Of a stretch of DNA of 64,000 bases, positions 16,282 to 26,100 are shown piece by piece. The stretch is from Providencia zhijiangensis (lineage in GTDB: Bacteria; Pseudomonadota; Gammaproteobacteria; Enterobacterales; Enterobacteriaceae), in assembly GCF_030315915.2 (NCBI RefSeq), contig NZ_CP135990.1, positions 1,860,001 to 1,924,000 on the forward strand, in the 5' to 3' direction. Both the position numbers and the translations under genes were made by a program. Within the stretch, counting starts at the first letter, position 1. Every line of letters begins with the position of its first letter. The notes under the pieces are model-generated. The model ran no database searches and had not been told where the DNA came from. It saw only the letters and a program-made list of their open reading frames with translations.

Positions 16282-16285
16282 AAAA

Positions 16286-16313
16286 GCCCCTGCTCTATTT
16301 CTAGTTCAGGGGC
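16286..16313. terminator. Terminator between convergent tus and fumC
   Basis: GCCCCTG / CAGGGGC stem with a 14-nt loop. A-rich flank on the left gives a T tract on the minus strand for fumC. Confidence 0.7.
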
Positions 16314-16340
16314 CGAAAACCTTATCTTAGATAAAGATAA

Positions 16341-17738
16341 TTACGATTTCATGCTGCCAACCATATCTTCTGGACGAACCCATTCATCAAATTGAGCTTC
16401 AGTTAAGTAGTTCAATTTCAGAGCAGATTCTTTAAGAGTCAGGCCTTCTTTGTGCGCTTTTTTCGCGATTTCAGCTGCTTTGTCGTAGCCGATATGGGTA
16501 TTTAGCGCAGTCACCAGCATCAGAGATTCATGCAGTAATTTCTCGATACGCTCACGATTTGGTTCGATACCTTCCGCACAGTGTTCGTTGAAGCTACGCA
16601 TACCATCAGCTAATAAACGGATAGATTGTAAGAAATTATCGATAACCATTGGACGGAATACGTTCAATTCAAAGTTACCAGAAGCACCACCAATGTTAAC
16701 TGCAACATCGTTACCCATAACTTGAGCACACAGCATGGTTAATGCTTCGCACTGTGTTGGGTTAACTTTGCCTGGCATGATTGAGCTGCCTGGCTCGTTT
16801 TCAGGAATCGAAATTTCGCCGATACCACAACGAGGACCCGATGCTAACCATCTAACATCGTTAGCAATCTTCATTAAAGAAGCTGCTAAGCCTTTTAATG
16901 CACCGTGTGCGTGAACTAATGCATCACAGGTTGCTAATGCTTCAAATTTGTTGGGTGACGTCACAAACGGTTGGCCAGTTAATTCGGCGATTTTTTTCGC
17001 AACACGAACCGCATATTCAGGGTGAGTATTCAGCCCTGTACCAACAGCCGTACCACCTAATGCAAGCTCACAAACATGTGGAACTGCATTTTCAATATGT
17101 TTTTCATTGTGGGCTAACATCGCCGCCCAGCCTGAAATTTCCTGACCCAATGTTAATGGCGTTGCATCTTGTAAATGCGTACGACCGATCTTAACAATGT
17201 CTTTGAATTCTTTTGCTTTCGCATCGAGGGTTTTATGCAGAACTTTCAGTTCTGGCAGCAAATGCTCACGCATCGCGACAACGGCCGCTACGTGCATTGC
17301 TGTTGGGAAGACGTCGTTAGAGCTTTGGCTCTTGTTAACATCGTCATTTGGGTGGATCAGACGGTCGTTACCGCGCTGTCCGCCGAGGATTTCGCTACCA
17401 CGGTTAGCAAGTACCTCATTCATGTTCATGTTACTTTGAGTACCAGAACCAGTTTGCCAGATAGCGAGAGGGAATTCTGTTGGATGCTTGCCAGCAAGGA
17501 CTTCGTCTGCCGCAGCGATAATCGCATCACCACGATCTTTTGGCAGTAAACCTAAATCCATGTTCACGCTTGCGGCCGCTTTTTTAGTAACGGCTAATGC
17601 GTGGATCAGAGCAACAGGCATTTTCTCTACAGAGATACGGAAATGTTCTAAAGAACGCTGCGTTTGCGCGCCCCACAAGTGGTCAGCAGGTACTTCAATT
17701 GGTCCCATTGAGTCTTTTTCAATGCGAGTGGCTGCCAT
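16341..17738 (-). CDS. fumC: Fumarate hydratase class II (FumC)
   Basis: 465 residues from the ATG at 17738, which follows a strong AAGGAG site; the frame is open 34 codons further but that part is unrelated to the family. FumC interconverts fumarate and L-malate in the TCA cycle without an iron-sulfur cluster. The fumarase/aspartase superfamily signature [15 protein letters not shown] is intact, as are [14 protein letters not shown] and [10 protein letters not shown]. Divergent to manA, convergent to tus, as in E. coli. In E. coli the gene is induced by superoxide and iron limitation. Confidence 0.96.
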   Translation of the reverse strand: MAATRIEKDSMGPIEVPADHLWGAQTQRSLEHFRISVEKMPVALIHALAVTKKAAASVNMDLGLLPKDRGDAIIAAADEVLAGKHPTEFPLAIWQTGSGTQSNMNMNEVLANRGSEILGGQRGNDRLIHPNDDVNKSQSSNDVFPTAMHVAAVVAMREHLLPELKVLHKTLDAKAKEFKDIVKIGRTHLQDATPLTLGQEISGWAAMLAHNEKHIENAVPHVCELALGGTAVGTGLNTHPEYAVRVAKKIAELTGQPFVTSPNKFEALATCDALVHAHGALKGLAASLMKIANDVRWLASGPRCGIGEISIPENEPGSSIMPGKVNPTQCEALTMLCAQVMGNDVAVNIGGASGNFELNVFRPMVIDNFLQSIRLLADGMRSFNEHCAEGIEPNRERIEKLLHESLMLVTALNTHIGYDKAAEIAKKAHKEGLTLKESALKLNYLTEAQFDEWVRPEDMVGSMKS

Positions 17739-17916
17739 TACTAGCTCCTTAGGTACATATTCAGAATAATTAATTTTAGAATCATCTGCTTGCAGGTAAG
17801 CAAATAACCGAGCAGTATAATGCCACAAATTGAATTTCAATTATGAGACTTGGTCGAGCTTATTGTGCTGTAGTAAAAAGGAAATTAGTTGATTTTTGCA
17901 AAAAGAGAGATTTGAT

Positions 17917-19092
17917 ATGCTAAAAATGATTAACCAAATCCAACACTATGATTGGGGAAGTAAAACGGCCCTCAATGAACTGTATGGTTATCCTAATCCG
18001 GATAATTTACCTATGGCTGAACTTTGGATGGGCGCTCACCCCAAAGCCAGTTCTGAGGTCATATCCCCCTTAACACATCAGAAAATCTCGTTGAACGCAT
18101 TCATTAACGAAAACCCAGAGAAAATACTGAGTAAACATATTGCCGAGCACTTTGGCCGCCTGCCTTATTTATTTAAAGTACTGTGTGCTGCGCAACCGCT
18201 ATCTGTTCAGGTTCATCCTAATAAACATGATGCAGAAATAGGATTCGCTAAAGAAAATGCACAAGGGATCCCGCTAGATTCGCCTATCCGTAATTATAAA
18301 GATAATAATCATAAACCAGAGCTGATTTATGCCTTAACGTCTTTTAAAGCAATGAATGCATTTCGTCCTATAGATGAAATTGTCGAGTTATTCAGCTTTA
18401 TTGCAGCCGCTCACCCTGAAATTCAACTATTTGTCCAAACACCAAGTGAAGAACGACTTAAAAAACTATTTGCACAGATTCTTAATCTGACAGGCGAGCA
18501 AAAAGATCTTGCTATAGGGGTATTAAAAGCCGCACTGAATAGCAAACAAGGAGAGCCTTGGAATTCAATTAAACAAATGGTGAACTTATATCCAGACGAT
18601 AATGGTTTATTTACACCTTTAATGCTAAATATCGTTGAATTACAACCAGGTGACGCCATGTTTTTAGCCGCTAGAACCCCTCACGCCTATTTAGAAGGTG
18701 TTGGGTTAGAAGTAATGGCTAATTCAGATAACGTCTTACGAGCGGGATTGACCAGTAAACATATCGATGTTCAAGAATTGATTGATAATATTGATTTTAA
18801 ATCAATTAAAGCTGAGGATTTGTTCAATATCCCCGAAAAATCTGGAAATGTCTGGAAATATAAGATCCCAGTAGAAGATTTTTCATTTAATATATATTCT
18901 ATTGACTGCTCGGGGGTATCCATAACTAACCATGTTGCTTCAATTTTGTTTTGTATTGAAGGTAAGTTAGTATTGCGATCAGGTAATCAAGAAATAAACA
19001 TGAATTCTGGTGAATCTGTTTTCTTACCTGCTTATGAAGATAACATTTCTATTAAAGGAAATGGTCAATTAGCCCGAGTATTTAATTTTTAG
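17917..19092 (+). CDS. manA: Mannose-6-phosphate isomerase, class I (ManA)
   Basis: 391 residues from the ATG at 17917, which has AAAGAGAG 7 nt upstream and aligns with E. coli ManA; an in-frame TTG at 17896 is less likely. Zinc ligands are visible in QVHPNKHDAEIGF (His/Gln), KPELIYAL (Glu) and the HAYLEGVGLEVMANSDNVLRAG region (quoted in parts). The enzyme interconverts mannose-6-phosphate and fructose-6-phosphate, feeding mannose use and nucleotide-mannose synthesis. The C-terminal cupin is intact. Confidence 0.95.
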   Translation: MLKMINQIQHYDWGSKTALNELYGYPNPDNLPMAELWMGAHPKASSEVISPLTHQKISLNAFINENPEKILSKHIAEHFGRLPYLFKVLCAAQPLSVQVHPNKHDAEIGFAKENAQGIPLDSPIRNYKDNNHKPELIYALTSFKAMNAFRPIDEIVELFSFIAAAHPEIQLFVQTPSEERLKKLFAQILNLTGEQKDLAIGVLKAALNSKQGEPWNSIKQMVNLYPDDNGLFTPLMLNIVELQPGDAMFLAARTPHAYLEGVGLEVMANSDNVLRAGLTSKHIDVQELIDNIDFKSIKAEDLFNIPEKSGNVWKYKIPVEDFSFNIYSIDCSGVSITNHVASILFCIEGKLVLRSGNQEINMNSGESVFLPAYEDNISIKGNGQLARVFNF

Positions 19093-19201
19093 GTCGTATT
19101 CTGTATTTAGCCGTTGGTACACACAGCCAAACGGGTAATAAAAACTTATATTATTTTTACATAAGTACGTTTTGTACGTACTGAAAGGATGGATGTTGAT
19201 A

Positions 19202-20842
19202 ATGAAAAAGTCATTAGTTGCGGTAGGTGTTATCGTTGCTCTGGGCGCAGTATGGACTGGCGCATCATGGTACACAGGTTCAAAAGTTGAAGCTGAACTG
19301 AATAAAGTGATTACGAATTCCAATGCGTTTATCACCGCTAACGATCCAAGTGCTGATGTTGTCTTTAAATTAGAGAACTACAAACGTGGTGTGTTCTCTT
19401 CTCAAGCTGACATCGTCATTACTTCAACCACTTCTGCTGACGAAAACATCGTCTTTAAAGCGGATATCTCACACGGTCCGCTGCCATTATCTCAAGTGGC
19501 TAAATTCAACCTGATGCCAAAATTGGGTGCAGTAAATGTTGAATTAGCGAACACTAAAGTGACTAAAGAGCTGTTTGAAGCGACTAAAGGCAAGCCATTC
19601 ATGCATGGTTCTGCAGTTATCGGCTACAGCAAAAACGTGGATTCTAGCATTGAGCTGATCCCACTTGAGTACACTAAAGATGACGGTAAGTTCTCTTTCA
19701 GTGGCGCTAAATTTGATATCGCAACCGGTTCTGACTTAAGCACCGTTGATGCATCTTTAGTGACTGATAGCTTAGTCATTAGCAGCACCAAGGAAGAAGG
19801 CTCTATCACTATGAAAGGCCTGAAGCTGGTTTCTAACGTAACGAAATCTCAGCACGGCTTCTATACTGGTACTCAATCTTTCGTGATCGCAGATACTGAT
19901 GTTAGCATCCCTGAAACTAAGTTCTCGTTCAAAAACTTAGACGTTTCAAGTGATACTTCTATCAACGGTGATGATGTTAAAGGTAACATTTCTTACAAAA
20001 TCAGCGATGTAAAAGCATTAGAGCAAAACTTAGGTTCTGGTGAACTGACTGTTGCTATCGAGAAATTAGATGCGAAAGCATTAGGCAAGTTTGTTGAACA
20101 ATACAACCAAGCACTGGCTGATGGCTTAGCAACAGGCAACCCAGGTGAAGTTAGCGAAAAAATCGCAATGCAGATGATGACCACCACTCTGCCAGAGCTG
20201 ATGAAGAGCAAGCCTGTATTCACTATGAGCCCGTTCTACTGGAAAAACGATGCTGGTCAAAGTTCTATCGACCTGAGCATCACATTCAACAAGTGGAATC
20301 AAGACGAAATCACTGCGTTAGCGATGCAAAACAAAGTGGATGAAGCATTCAAGCAATTGATCACTTCTTTTGACTTCAGCATGAAACTGAACAAGCCAAT
20401 GATCATTGAGTCAATGACTCAAGCGATGATCTTAGATGGCGGCGTAGCAGTATCAGCAGAAGATAAGAAAGCGGTTCAAGAACAAGTTTCTGAAGAGTTC
20501 GCAGGCGTTCAACAAATGCTGACAGCAGATATGTTCTCTAACCCGTTCGAAGAAATGTTCATGACTGATGAACAACGCGCAGAAAAAGCAAAAGAGAAAA
20601 AACACCCTTGGATGATCGACAGCGAAAACGATTTAACCATGACTGTTAAATTCTCTGGTAACGACCTGACCTTCAACGACGACAAATATACCTTAGCTGA
20701 ATTCTTAACTAAGATGAAAATGATGCCGGGCGCAGAAGATGAAATGGGTTACGAAGAAGAAGCTCAACCAGCTGATGGTGCAGAAGTTGCAGAACCTGCA
20801 ATTGAAGCAGAACAACCAGCAGAAGCGCCAGCTGCACAGTAA
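19202..20842 (+). CDS. ydgA: YdgA family periplasmic protein (DUF945)
   Basis: 546 residues from the ATG at 19202, preceded by AAAGGATGG. The N-terminus MKKSLVAVGVIVALGAVWTG is an uncleaved anchor or signal segment followed by ASWYTGSKVEAEL, the usual opening of the family. The bulk is a repetitive beta-rich DUF945 region. It is longer than E. coli YdgA (about 500) because of an acidic Ala/Pro/Glu tail (residues ~505-546). Codon usage is strongly biased, suggesting high expression. Function not firmly known. Followed by a good terminator. Confidence 0.88.
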   Translation: MKKSLVAVGVIVALGAVWTGASWYTGSKVEAELNKVITNSNAFITANDPSADVVFKLENYKRGVFSSQADIVITSTTSADENIVFKADISHGPLPLSQVAKFNLMPKLGAVNVELANTKVTKELFEATKGKPFMHGSAVIGYSKNVDSSIELIPLEYTKDDGKFSFSGAKFDIATGSDLSTVDASLVTDSLVISSTKEEGSITMKGLKLVSNVTKSQHGFYTGTQSFVIADTDVSIPETKFSFKNLDVSSDTSINGDDVKGNISYKISDVKALEQNLGSGELTVAIEKLDAKALGKFVEQYNQALADGLATGNPGEVSEKIAMQMMTTTLPELMKSKPVFTMSPFYWKNDAGQSSIDLSITFNKWNQDEITALAMQNKVDEAFKQLITSFDFSMKLNKPMIIESMTQAMILDGGVAVSAEDKKAVQEQVSEEFAGVQQMLTADMFSNPFEEMFMTDEQRAEKAKEKKHPWMIDSENDLTMTVKFSGNDLTFNDDKYTLAEFLTKMKMMPGAEDEMGYEEEAQPADGAEVAEPAIEAEQPAEAPAAQ

Positions 20843-20881
20843 TTGATTCTTAAGATAATTTTTTCTTAAGGTAAATCAAGT

Positions 20882-20912
20882 AAACGCCAGTCACACAGAC
20901 TGGCGTTTTTCT
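20882..20912 (+). terminator. Intrinsic terminator after ydgA
   Basis: AAACGCCAGT / ACTGGCGTTTTT stem with a short loop and a T tract. Confidence 0.88.
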
Positions 20913-20991
20913 TTTTATCACCCTCTTTTTCATTGATTTTTACTCAATTACAGACAAAATGGAGGCAATATATCTATAAGGATCATTTATT

Positions 20992-21993
20992 GTGATAAAC
21001 AAACAACTCCCACTCACGGATTTACATCGCCACCTTGATGGCAATATTCGTCCTGAAACCATTCTTTCCCTTGCACAACAACATCATATTCAGCTTCCAG
21101 CCGATGAAATTGAAGCATTACGCCCTCACGTTCAAATTATGGGACAAGAAGCCGATTTAGTGGGCTTTTTGACTAAACTGGACTGGGGTGTTGCTGTCCT
21201 CGCGGATTTAGATGCTTGTAAGCGCGTCGCATTTGAAAACGTGGAAGATGCGTTCAACGCAGGCATCGATTATGCTGAATTGCGTTTCTCCCCTTACTAT
21301 ATGGCCATGAAGCACCAGCTACCTGTTGAGGGTGTTGTCGGCGCAGTGATTGATGGTATTGCCGCTGGTTGTCGCCAATATGATATCCAAGTCAATCTGA
21401 TTGGTATTTTAAGCCGTACATTTGGACAGCAAGCTTGTGCTATTGAATTAGACGGCCTTCTCGCTCATCGAGATAAACTGTGCGCTCTCGATTTAGCGGG
21501 TGATGAGTTAGGATTCCCAGGCGCCCTATTTGAAGAGCATTTTACCAAAGCACGTAATACTGGACTCAATATTACCGTTCATGCTGGTGAAGCCGCGGGC
21601 GCAGCCAGTATTTGGCATGCGATCAAGCATTTAGGCGCTCAACGTATTGGTCATGGCGTAAAAGCCATTGAAGATCCTGAACTGATTGAGTTTTTAGCCA
21701 AGAATAATATTGGGATTGAAAGCTGTTTAACTTCAAACATTCAAACCAGCACCGTTCCTTCACTAGCTCAGCACCCGTTGAAAGCATTTTTATCCCACGG
21801 TGTATTAGCATCCATTAATACCGATGACCCTGCTGTTCAAGGTATCGAGCTACCTTACGAATATAATGTGGCTGCACCGCAAGCGGGTCTAACACAGGCT
21901 GAAATTGAACAGGCTCAACGTAATGGTTTAACCATGGCATTCCTTTCTGACAGCGAAAAAGCTGCGTTAATGCGTAAAGCAGCCAGCCGATAA
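20992..21993 (+). CDS. add: Adenosine deaminase
   Basis: 333 residues with a GTG start preceded by TAAGGATC. Deaminates adenosine and deoxyadenosine to inosines in purine salvage. Metal and active-site motifs are intact: [10 protein letters not shown] (zinc His pair), TVHAGEAAG (His, catalytic Glu) and [11 protein letters not shown] (Asp pair). Position after ydgA/manA matches E. coli. A hairpin follows, then a Ter site. Confidence 0.95.
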   Translation: MINKQLPLTDLHRHLDGNIRPETILSLAQQHHIQLPADEIEALRPHVQIMGQEADLVGFLTKLDWGVAVLADLDACKRVAFENVEDAFNAGIDYAELRFSPYYMAMKHQLPVEGVVGAVIDGIAAGCRQYDIQVNLIGILSRTFGQQACAIELDGLLAHRDKLCALDLAGDELGFPGALFEEHFTKARNTGLNITVHAGEAAGAASIWHAIKHLGAQRIGHGVKAIEDPELIEFLAKNNIGIESCLTSNIQTSTVPSLAQHPLKAFLSHGVLASINTDDPAVQGIELPYEYNVAAPQAGLTQAEIEQAQRNGLTMAFLSDSEKAALMRKAASR

Positions 21994-22030
21994 TCCCCGT
22001 TATAACCAACCCTCCGTTATAACTACCAAC

Positions 22031-22053
22031 AGGGCAGATCCCGTTTCTGCCCT
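22031..22053 (+). terminator. Terminator after add
   Basis: AGGGCAGA / TCTGCCCT stem, 7-nt loop, followed by ATTTGA. It is preceded by a near-duplicate CCGTTATAAC pair at about 21997 and 22014. Confidence 0.6.
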
Positions 22054-22117
22054 ATTTGACCCTTCGATATTTCAAGTAATCTCTGCTGTTAATCTATTTT
22101 ATAGTATTAAACCCTTT

Positions 22118-22134
22118 AGTATGTTGTAACTAAA
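22118..22134 (+). other. Second Ter site, between add and yfeH
   Basis: AGTATGTTGTAACTAAA is identical to the core of E. coli TerB and fits the Ter consensus throughout. It has the same orientation as the site before tus, 6.8 kb away. It lies in a non-coding gap between the terminators of two convergent genes. It should arrest the same rightward-moving forks as a backup. Confidence 0.92.
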
Positions 22135-22148
22135 TTGGCGCATTGATA

Positions 22149-22168
22149 AAGGCAGCCATCGCTGCCTT
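22149..22168 (-). terminator. Terminator of yfeH
   Basis: AAGGCAGC / GCTGCCTT stem with a 4-nt loop, 10 bp beyond the yfeH stop. On the minus strand a T run (TTTATCAATG) follows. Confidence 0.75.
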
Positions 22169-22178
22169 ATCGTGTTAA

Positions 22179-23156
22179 TTACTGTTTTTCTAACCGTTTG
22201 GCATATTTCTGGGCTATCACCGCACACACCATCAATTGAATTTGATGGAAAATCATTAATGGCAGCAAAATAATCCCCACTGTTGCCGCTGGGAATAAAA
22301 CGTTCGCCATCGGCACGCCGTTCGCTAAACTCTTTTTCGAGCCACAGAACAAGATGGTAATTTCATCTTCCTTGCTAAATCCAAGCAGGCGCGCTGACAT
22401 CACGTTAATCACCATTACCACCACTAACACCACGCAAGAAACTAATGTAATGATAAACAATGAATAAGCATCGATAGTTTGCCAGATCCCCTCCACTACC
22501 GCTTCACTGAACGCCACGTAAACCACCAGAAGAATCGATGAGCGGTCAGTGGTATTCACCAATCGTTTATGGCGATTAATCCAGTTAGCAATTAACGGAC
22601 GACACAAATGGCCAACAATAAACGGCACCATTAATTGCAACATAATAGAGCCAATTGCGTTCAGAGTGTCCATGGCTTGGCTACCATCGGTATCCATGAG
22701 TACTCCCACCAAAACAGGTGAGAGGAAAACCCCTAAAATACTGGATGCCGAAGCACTACAAATCGCAGCAGCAACGTTGCCCCCTGCTACCGAGGTAAAT
22801 GCAATCGCTGACTGCACGGTTGCTGGCAACGCACATAAATAAAGGAATCCCATGTATACCGTCGGTGACATCCAATGAGGCACCATGAAACGTAACGCAA
22901 TACCAATAATAGGAAAGAGAATAAAAGTACTGGCAAATACCAGTAAATGAAGCCGCCAGTGCCCCATCCCTGCAACAATAGATTCTCTGGATAATTTAGC
23001 GCCATGCATAAAAAACAGTAGCGCGATTGCCGCTGTGGTCAAGTGCTGAAAAACGGTTTTAACTTCCCCTTCACATGGGAAAATACTGGCGATAACAACC
23101 ACGCCAATCATGATCAACAGAAAAGAGTCTATTTTGAGTTTTGCTAATAAATTCAT
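22179..23156 (-). CDS. yfeH: YfeH-type bile acid:sodium symporter family transporter
   Basis: 325 residues from the ATG at 23156, which has TGGAAAA upstream and aligns with E. coli YfeH. Nine or ten hydrophobic segments. Conserved blocks: LTTAAIALLFFMHGAKLSRE, ALPATVQSAIAFTSVAGGN, AICSASASSILGVFLSP and FCGSKKSLANGVPMANVLF. The BASS superfamily uses a sodium gradient to move organic anions; the substrate of YfeH is unknown. In E. coli this gene lies elsewhere, so its place between add and ydgJ is lineage-specific. Confidence 0.9.
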   Translation of the reverse strand: MNLLAKLKIDSFLLIMIGVVVIASIFPCEGEVKTVFQHLTTAAIALLFFMHGAKLSRESIVAGMGHWRLHLLVFASTFILFPIIGIALRFMVPHWMSPTVYMGFLYLCALPATVQSAIAFTSVAGGNVAAAICSASASSILGVFLSPVLVGVLMDTDGSQAMDTLNAIGSIMLQLMVPFIVGHLCRPLIANWINRHKRLVNTTDRSSILLVVYVAFSEAVVEGIWQTIDAYSLFIITLVSCVVLVVVMVINVMSARLLGFSKEDEITILFCGSKKSLANGVPMANVLFPAATVGIILLPLMIFHQIQLMVCAVIAQKYAKRLEKQ

Positions 23157-23172
23157 TCGATTTTCCACAAAT

Positions 23173-23199
23173 AAAAAGCCAGGTTTCACTCTGGCTTTA
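23173..23199 (-). terminator. Hairpin between ydgJ and yfeH
   Basis: AAAGCCAG / CTGGCTTT stem with an 8-nt loop followed on the minus strand by TTATTTG. Probably terminates ydgJ and separates it from yfeH. Confidence 0.7.
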
Positions 23200-23215
23200 T
23201 CTTCAACGTTGAACC

Positions 23216-24259
23216 TTAGAAAATATTTTCGATGGTACGTTTTTCTTTTGCTGATTGGATACCTGCCTCAATCAGTTTCATAATATCGATAGCTTCACTT
23301 GGCGTCACAGGATTTGGCTTACCGAGGCGGATAGCATCATAAATGGCTTCATAATAGCCGCCATAGTTGCCTTTTTCATTGTTCCACGGCTTCGTCACCA
23401 TTTCATCGCCTTGTGACAGGGTCACAATACCATGGTTCGGATCTTCCCCCCAATGCTCTCCTTGCGGAATCGCGCCACTTTTTAACGCATCTTCTTGAGT
23501 ATCCAGACCATATTTCACGTAACTGCCCTTCATTCCATGAATGGTATAGATTGGCATTGGCGCAGCGGCAAGTGTCGTTGAGTGTAGAACCACTTTTTTA
23601 TCTGCGTAATCCAGCATTGCATGGAAATAATCCACCGCTTCCGCCCCCGGACGAATAATACCGAGATCCACCGTAATCGCTTTTGGCTTGCCAAAATATT
23701 GCAGGACTTGGTCAATAACGTGCGGCCCTAAATCGTACCAAATTCCTGCCCCTGGAATATTGGCTTCGCGCCAGCGTTGTCTAACCACGGGACGAAAACG
23801 GTCAAAATGAGATTCATAATATTTAATCTCACCTAAACAACCATCTTGCAGGATTTTTTTCACGGTACGATAACCCGAGTCCCAGCGGCGATTATGGTAA
23901 ACCGACAACAATTTGCCTGCTTTTTCAGCTCGTTGTTGAAGGTCTTCGGCTTCTTTGACATCGAGTGTAAAGGGTTTATCGACCACCACATGCTTACCCG
24001 CTGCTAGCGCTTTACAGGCTAATGGGTAGTGAGTGTCATTAGGGGTTGGGATCACCACCAGTTCAATTTCAGCATCTGCGAACAACTCTTCTGGTGTGCC
24101 CACTACCTTAACATTAGGATGGTCGGCATGAACTTTGCTCGCATCGCTACTGGAGATTGTGGTTAGTTCAAACTCCTCTAACATGGCTAAAAATGGGGCA
24201 TGGAAAGTTTTGCTGGCATAACCGTACCCGACAATCCCAACTTTAATTGGCTTGGACAT
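23216..24259 (-). CDS. ydgJ: YdgJ, Gfo/Idh/MocA-family NAD(P)-dependent oxidoreductase
   Basis: 347 residues. The N-terminal Rossmann motif is VGIVGYGYASKTFHAP; the family EKP-like motif is VVVDKPFTLD, with catalytic Lys; the C-terminal domain has YDLGPHVIDQVLQYFG containing the conserved His. Such enzymes oxidise sugar-like or cyclitol substrates; E. coli YdgJ has no settled substrate. The gene order add ... ydgJ ydgK rsxA is as in E. coli apart from yfeH. Confidence 0.9.
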   Translation of the reverse strand: MSKPIKVGIVGYGYASKTFHAPFLAMLEEFELTTISSSDASKVHADHPNVKVVGTPEELFADAEIELVVIPTPNDTHYPLACKALAAGKHVVVDKPFTLDVKEAEDLQQRAEKAGKLLSVYHNRRWDSGYRTVKKILQDGCLGEIKYYESHFDRFRPVVRQRWREANIPGAGIWYDLGPHVIDQVLQYFGKPKAITVDLGIIRPGAEAVDYFHAMLDYADKKVVLHSTTLAAAPMPIYTIHGMKGSYVKYGLDTQEDALKSGAIPQGEHWGEDPNHGIVTLSQGDEMVTKPWNNEKGNYGGYYEAIYDAIRLGKPNPVTPSEAIDIMKLIEAGIQSAKEKRTIENIF

Positions 24260-24388
24260 GTTGACCTCACATTAGTGGCATATTTTGCTATTTTAAAAAA
24301 GTACCATCAGAATGAATCAATTAGCAAATAAATCTATGATAGGATTATTATTTATCTGTATTATTTAGTGATAACGGATCCCTTATTT

Positions 24389-24829
24389 ATGACTTCTGTT
24401 TATAACGCAGACCGCATTACTGGCTGGCTATTAGTCCCTGCTAGCTATTTACTGCTGACATTATTTGCTGCTTGCAGCATGACCGTGATGTACTGCATTA
24501 AGTTTTATGAGATTGTAACCACCGTTGAAAGCTGGAGTAGTTTCATTACTCCTCAGTGGTATTTGTCATTCGCTATCAGCCTAGCTATGTCACTATTTAG
24601 CGTACATATGGCGCAATTGATGTTTAAACGTTCTCACTACTTCCCCCGTCGTTTTACTATCTGGCTATTAGTATTAATGTTAATTGGGCTAAAAACCTTC
24701 GCCTTCTCCCCGATTGATGACCAGGCAGCCTTGCAAATCCTTGCATGGCCACTCTTAGGAGCTGCATTTTTCGTCCCGTATATGAAAATTTCTAAACGCG
24801 TGAAAATGACTTTCACACAAGATCGATAA
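24389..24829 (+). CDS. ydgK: YdgK-like DUF2569 inner-membrane protein
   Basis: 146 residues from the ATG at 24389, with the DUF2569 opening RITGWLLVPASYLLLTL and four membrane segments. A GTG at 24368 in frame would add seven residues; neither start has a strong ribosome site. Function unknown; its place directly before rsxA is conserved. A good terminator separates it from rsxA, so it is probably not part of the rsx transcript. Confidence 0.8.
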   Translation: MTSVYNADRITGWLLVPASYLLLTLFAACSMTVMYCIKFYEIVTTVESWSSFITPQWYLSFAISLAMSLFSVHMAQLMFKRSHYFPRRFTIWLLVLMLIGLKTFAFSPIDDQAALQILAWPLLGAAFFVPYMKISKRVKMTFTQDR

Positions 24830-24866
24830 GCATCACAAAAATAGCTTTGATATCATAGCCTCCGTT

Positions 24867-24897
24867 AAACTGACTGCGGTCAGTTTTTGGGCTTTTT
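24867..24897 (+). terminator. Terminator between ydgK and rsxA
   Basis: AAACTGAC / GTCAGTTTTT stem with a 4-nt loop, followed by GGGCTTTTTT. It lies only 20-50 bp before the rsxA ATG, so the rsx promoter would have to overlap it or lie in ydgK, or the hairpin acts as an attenuator. Confidence 0.75.
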
Positions 24898-24916
24898 TCT
24901 CTCTTCAGGCTATGAA

Positions 24917-25498
24917 ATGACCGACTATCTTCTACTTTTTATTGGGACAGTGTTAGTCAACAACTTTGTCCTCGTTAAATTCTTGGGATTATGCCCATTT
25001 ATGGGCGTATCAAAAAAACTAGAAACTGCCATTGGGATGGGGTTTGCGACAACGTTCGTTATGACCCTCGCCTCTATTTGTTCGTGGCTAATCGATACGT
25101 TGATCTTAATCCCTCTAGATTTAGTCTATTTGCGCACACTGAGCTTTATCCTTGTGATTGCTGTCGTTGTGCAATTTACCGAAATGGTTGTGAGAAAAAC
25201 CAGCCCAACGTTATACCGCTTATTGGGGATCTTTTTACCGCTGATCACCACTAACTGCGCAGTTCTTGGGGTGGCTTTATTAAACATCAATCAATCCCAT
25301 AATTTCTTGCAATCTGCGGTCTATGGCTTTAGCGCCGCCGTCGGATTCTCTTTTGTGATGGTGCTTTTCGCTGCGATCCGCGAGCGTTTGGCTGTTGCAA
25401 ATGTCCCAGCGCCTTTTAAAGGTTCGTCAATTGGCCTGATCACGGCAGGGTTAATGTCCCTTGCATTTATGGGCTTTAGTGGTTTGGTGAAATTCTAA
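24917..25498 (+). CDS. rsxA: RsxA, electron transport complex subunit
   Basis: 193 residues from the ATG at 24917 (the E. coli length); six membrane segments. First gene of rsxABCDGE, which encodes a Rnf-type ion-pumping NADH-driven complex that keeps the SoxR iron-sulfur cluster reduced. The conserved [18 protein letters not shown] with its cysteine, and [10 protein letters not shown] with a second, are the membrane iron-sulfur ligands shared by RsxA and RsxE. Stop and next start overlap (TAATG). Confidence 0.96.
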   Translation: MTDYLLLFIGTVLVNNFVLVKFLGLCPFMGVSKKLETAIGMGFATTFVMTLASICSWLIDTLILIPLDLVYLRTLSFILVIAVVVQFTEMVVRKTSPTLYRLLGIFLPLITTNCAVLGVALLNINQSHNFLQSAVYGFSAAVGFSFVMVLFAAIRERLAVANVPAPFKGSSIGLITAGLMSLAFMGFSGLVKF

Positions 25499-26100
25499 TG
25501 ATGTCTTTGTGGATTGCGATTGGCATATTAGCCGTTTTCGGGCTGATTTTTGGTCTGATCTTAGGCTATGCCTCATTACGTTTTAAAGTTGAAGAAGACC
25601 CGATTGTTGAAAAACTGGATGCGATTTTACCGCAAAGCCAGTGTGGTCAATGCAGTTATCCGGGGTGCCGCCCCTACGCAGAAGCCGTTGCCAATAACGG
25701 TGAGATGATTAACAAATGCGCCCCTGGCGGCGAGCAAGTAATGCTCAAAATAGCCGAATTGATGAACGTGGATCCTCAGCCTATTGATGGTGATGAAGAG
25801 GCACAAAACCCCGTTCGTAAAGTGGCGGTCATCGATGAAGAAAACTGTATTGGTTGCACCAAATGTATTCAAGCTTGCCCTGTGGATGCCATTGTGGGCG
25901 CCACTCGCGCTATGCATACCGTGATTGAAGATTTGTGTACAGGCTGTGACCTGTGTGTAGCCCCTTGCCCTACGGATTGTATTGAAATGGTACCGGTTAA
26001 AACCACAACCGCTAACTGGAAATGGGATTTAAACACCATCCCCGTTAAAAACATTACGGATGCACCTCTTTCTTCTGCTAAAGAGGGTTCCCATGCTTAA
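25498..26100 (+). CDS. rsxB: RsxB, ferredoxin-like subunit
   Basis: 200 residues. An N-terminal membrane anchor is followed by a four-cysteine Fe-S domain ([16 protein letters not shown] and a later NKCAPGG) and a two-[4Fe-4S] ferredoxin domain ([32 protein letters not shown]). Passes electrons from RsxC to the other subunits. Two ATGs at 25498 and 25501 are both possible starts. The 3' end overlaps rsxC by 8 bp. Confidence 0.96.
   Translation: MMSLWIAIGILAVFGLIFGLILGYASLRFKVEEDPIVEKLDAILPQSQCGQCSYPGCRPYAEAVANNGEMINKCAPGGEQVMLKIAELMNVDPQPIDGDEEAQNPVRKVAVIDEENCIGCTKCIQACPVDAIVGATRAMHTVIEDLCTGCDLCVAPCPTDCIEMVPVKTTTANWKWDLNTIPVKNITDAPLSSAKEGSHA

Noticed and set aside
18791-18805. TTGAT-N5-ATCAA inside manA, like an FNR box.
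   Set aside because: The spacer is five, not four, and the site is deep in coding sequence.
24312-24368. An 18-codon frame MNQLANKSMIGLLFICII before ydgK, at the position of E. coli blr.
   Set aside because: Only a vague similarity in start and hydrophobicity; too short and without a clear ribosome site.
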